Assembly: GCA_016931875.1 (NCBI GenBank)
Contig: JAFGDX010000119.1
Span: forward strand, 1-7,394
Length of the DNA: 7,394 nucleotides
Direction: 5' to 3'
From: Prolixibacteraceae bacterium
GTDB taxonomy: Bacteria; Bacteroidota; Bacteroidia; Bacteroidales; Prolixibacteraceae
Part shown: piece after piece, positions 6,021 to 7,394 of the stretch
Layout: the number at the start of each line of letters is the position of its first letter
Numbering within the stretch: position 1 is the first letter of the stretch
Notes under the pieces: generated by a model
Seen by the model: only the letters and a program-made list of their open reading frames with translations
Told to the model about the DNA's origin: nothing
Databases searched by the model: none
Program-made: the position numbers and the translations under genes

Positions 6021-7061
6021 ATGGAGGATTACATACAAGACAACGAAGAACTGGAAGAAGGCGGAATGTTTGAACACTACCGGCTAACGGTGGATGCAGG
6101 TCAATCAACGGTTCGCATCGATAAATTTTTAGCCAACCGTATCGACAATGCCTCCCGAAGCCGGATTCAGGCAGCAGCTGATGCAGGAAATATTCTGGTG
6201 AATCAGGTTCCGGTAAAACCCAATTACAAGGTAAAACCCAACGATGAGATTCTGATTGTAATGGATTACCCCCGGCACGAATTAAAAATCATTCCGGAAG
6301 ATATTCCACTCAATATTGTTTATGAAGACGACCAGTTGCTGGTAATCAACAAACCACCTGATTTTGTTGTACACCCCGGACACGGGAATTACAGCGGAAC
6401 GCTGGTAAATGCGCTGGCCTTCTATTTTCGCGATCTGCCCTTATTCAACAGCGAAGATCCGCGCCCCGGCCTGGTTCACCGCATCGACAAGGACACCTCC
6501 GGGTTAATGGTGGTGGCCAAAACCGAACTGGCCAAAAATAAACTGGCGCTTCAGTTTTTCGAAAAAACCTCGGAACGAAGATACCAGGCCCTGGTGTGGG
6601 GAAATGTAAAGGAAGACGAAGGAACCATTACCGGAAACATTGGCCGCAGCCTGAAAAACAGACAGGTTTTTACGGTTTTCCCCGAAGAAGATTACGGGAA
6701 ACACGCGGTTACACACTACAAGGTTTTAAAACGTATCGGGTATGTTAGCCTGGTGGAATGCAAACTTGAAACCGGTCGCACACACCAAATCCGGGTGCAT
6801 ATGAAATACATCAACCACCCGCTGTTTAACGATGCCAATTACGGTGGCGATCAGATTTTGCGCGGAACCACATTCAGCAAATACCGGCAGTTTGTTCAGA
6901 ACTGTTTTAAAATTCTGCCCCGGCAGGCCCTGCATGCCAAAACCCTGGGATTTACGCATCCTTCAACCGGAAAATTTATGCAGTTCAACTCGGAATTGCC
7001 TGAAGACATGGCAACCGTAATAGAAAAATGGGAAAACTATATTGCACACAGAAATGAATAA
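6021..7061 (+). CDS. rluD: RluA-family 23S rRNA pseudouridine synthase, RluD-like
   Basis: 346 aa. An S4 RNA-binding domain occupies about 31-90 (VRIDKFLANR...SRIQAAADAGNILVN). The catalytic domain follows, with VINKPPDFVVHPG (108-120) and the signature GLVHRIDKDTSGLMVVAKT (150-168), where D156 is the predicted catalytic aspartate. RTHQIRVHM (253-261) and HPLFNDANYGG (266-276) complete the family pattern. Enzymes of this type convert uridines of 23S rRNA helix 69 (1911, 1915 and 1917 in E. coli numbering) to pseudouridine. The HRxDKDTSG motif and S4 domain favour RluD or the related RluC over RluA; RluD is the best guess. The ATG at 6021 is taken because it lies 5 bp after the PASTA stop; a start at Met16 (6066) would also keep the S4 domain. 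The end overlaps ddl by 8 bp. Confidence 0.93.
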   Translation: MEDYIQDNEELEEGGMFEHYRLTVDAGQSTVRIDKFLANRIDNASRSRIQAAADAGNILVNQVPVKPNYKVKPNDEILIVMDYPRHELKIIPEDIPLNIVYEDDQLLVINKPPDFVVHPGHGNYSGTLVNALAFYFRDLPLFNSEDPRPGLVHRIDKDTSGLMVVAKTELAKNKLALQFFEKTSERRYQALVWGNVKEDEGTITGNIGRSLKNRQVFTVFPEEDYGKHAVTHYKVLKRIGYVSLVECKLETGRTHQIRVHMKYINHPLFNDANYGGDQILRGTTFSKYRQFVQNCFKILPRQALHAKTLGFTHPSTGKFMQFNSELPEDMATVIEKWENYIAHRNE

Positions 7062-7394
7062 AAAACCAAATATTGCCGTTATTTCCGGTGGCGATTCATC
7101 GGAATTTGTTGTTTCAGTAAAAAGCGGAAAAAATGTTTTTAACGCCATCGACACCCGGATTTTCACCCCGTGGCTGGTACAAATGAAAGGAAAAGAATGG
7201 GCGGTTATGCTGAACGACCGGAAGATTGCCGATATCGACAAATCGGATTTTAGCTTTTCCTACCAAAATACCAAAATTAACTTTGCCTTTGCCTATATTA
7301 CCATCCACGGAACACCGGGCGAGGACGGAGTTTTGCAGGGATATTTCGATTTGATAAAAATTCCCTACTCCACCTGCAATGTCCATTCTTCATC
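7054..7394 (+). CDS. ddl: D-alanine--D-alanine ligase, N-terminal part (cut by window)
   Basis: The 113 complete codons visible match the N-terminal domain of ATP-grasp Ddl ligases. The first strand and loop read IAVISGGDSSEFVVSVKSG (7-25), with the conserved glutamate E17, and HGTPGEDGVLQG (85-96) is the family's HGxxGEDGxxQG motif. The enzyme joins two D-alanines with ATP in the cytoplasm for the peptidoglycan pentapeptide. The rest, including the ATP-grasp and C-terminal catalytic residues, lies beyond the edge. The start codon lies inside the last codons of the RluD-like gene (shared ATGAATAA, 8-bp overlap), indicating translational coupling. Pairing with a PASTA protein two genes upstream suggests a cell-wall operon. 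Confidence 0.93.
   Translation, partial: MNKKPNIAVISGGDSSEFVVSVKSGKNVFNAIDTRIFTPWLVQMKGKEWAVMLNDRKIADIDKSDFSFSYQNTKINFAFAYITIHGTPGEDGVLQGYFDLIKIPYSTCNVHSS

Overview
The window looks like ordinary chromosome from a member of the Bacteroidota, probably a Bacteroidales/Marinilabiliales-type environmental lineage (the finer placement is inference). The evidence is moderate-to-low GC, A-rich translation starts without Shine-Dalgarno sequences, several upstream boxes matching the Bacteroidota sigma-70-type -7 consensus TAnnTTTG, a bL34 protein of the Bacteroidota type, and gene families typical of this phylum. No mobile element, CRISPR array, tRNA, rRNA or clear sign of horizontal transfer was seen.

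Layout. On the minus strand, bases 1-992 hold the 5' 330 codons of meaB, the GTPase chaperone of methylmalonyl-CoA mutase; the gene runs off the left edge. Upstream of it, also on the minus strand, is a secreted protein with two DUF1573 modules (1109-2206), closed by a strong rho-independent terminator (1046-1081). A 170-bp divergent intergenic region (2207-2376) holds candidate promoters in both directions, two 8-7-8 inverted repeats and a TGTTAA repeat series. Rightward from it runs a likely operon: a HAMP-less sensor histidine kinase (2377-3645), an OmpR-family response regulator overlapping it by ATGA (3642-4352), and a half-length TauE/SafE-family permease 12 bp downstream (4365-4733). 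Next comes a monocistronic-looking rpmH (bL34, 4852-5010) with a near-ideal promoter and a hairpin behind it. The right end is a tightly packed cluster: a membrane-anchored three-PASTA protein (5209-6015), an RluD-like pseudouridine synthase (6021-7061) and the start of a D-alanine--D-alanine ligase (7054-7394, cut by the window edge).

How they work together. The kinase and regulator form a complete phosphorelay with all key residues, and the small permease is its most obvious local target or partner. The PASTA protein and Ddl both point to peptidoglycan metabolism, with a ribosome-modification enzyme between them. MeaB supports propionate/succinate (methylmalonyl-CoA) metabolism, but no mutase gene is in view. 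I found no convincing undescribed system. The points most worth a second look are the divergent control region, the half-size transporter coupled to the two-component genes, the kinase-free PASTA protein beside ddl, and the three-module DUF1573 protein.
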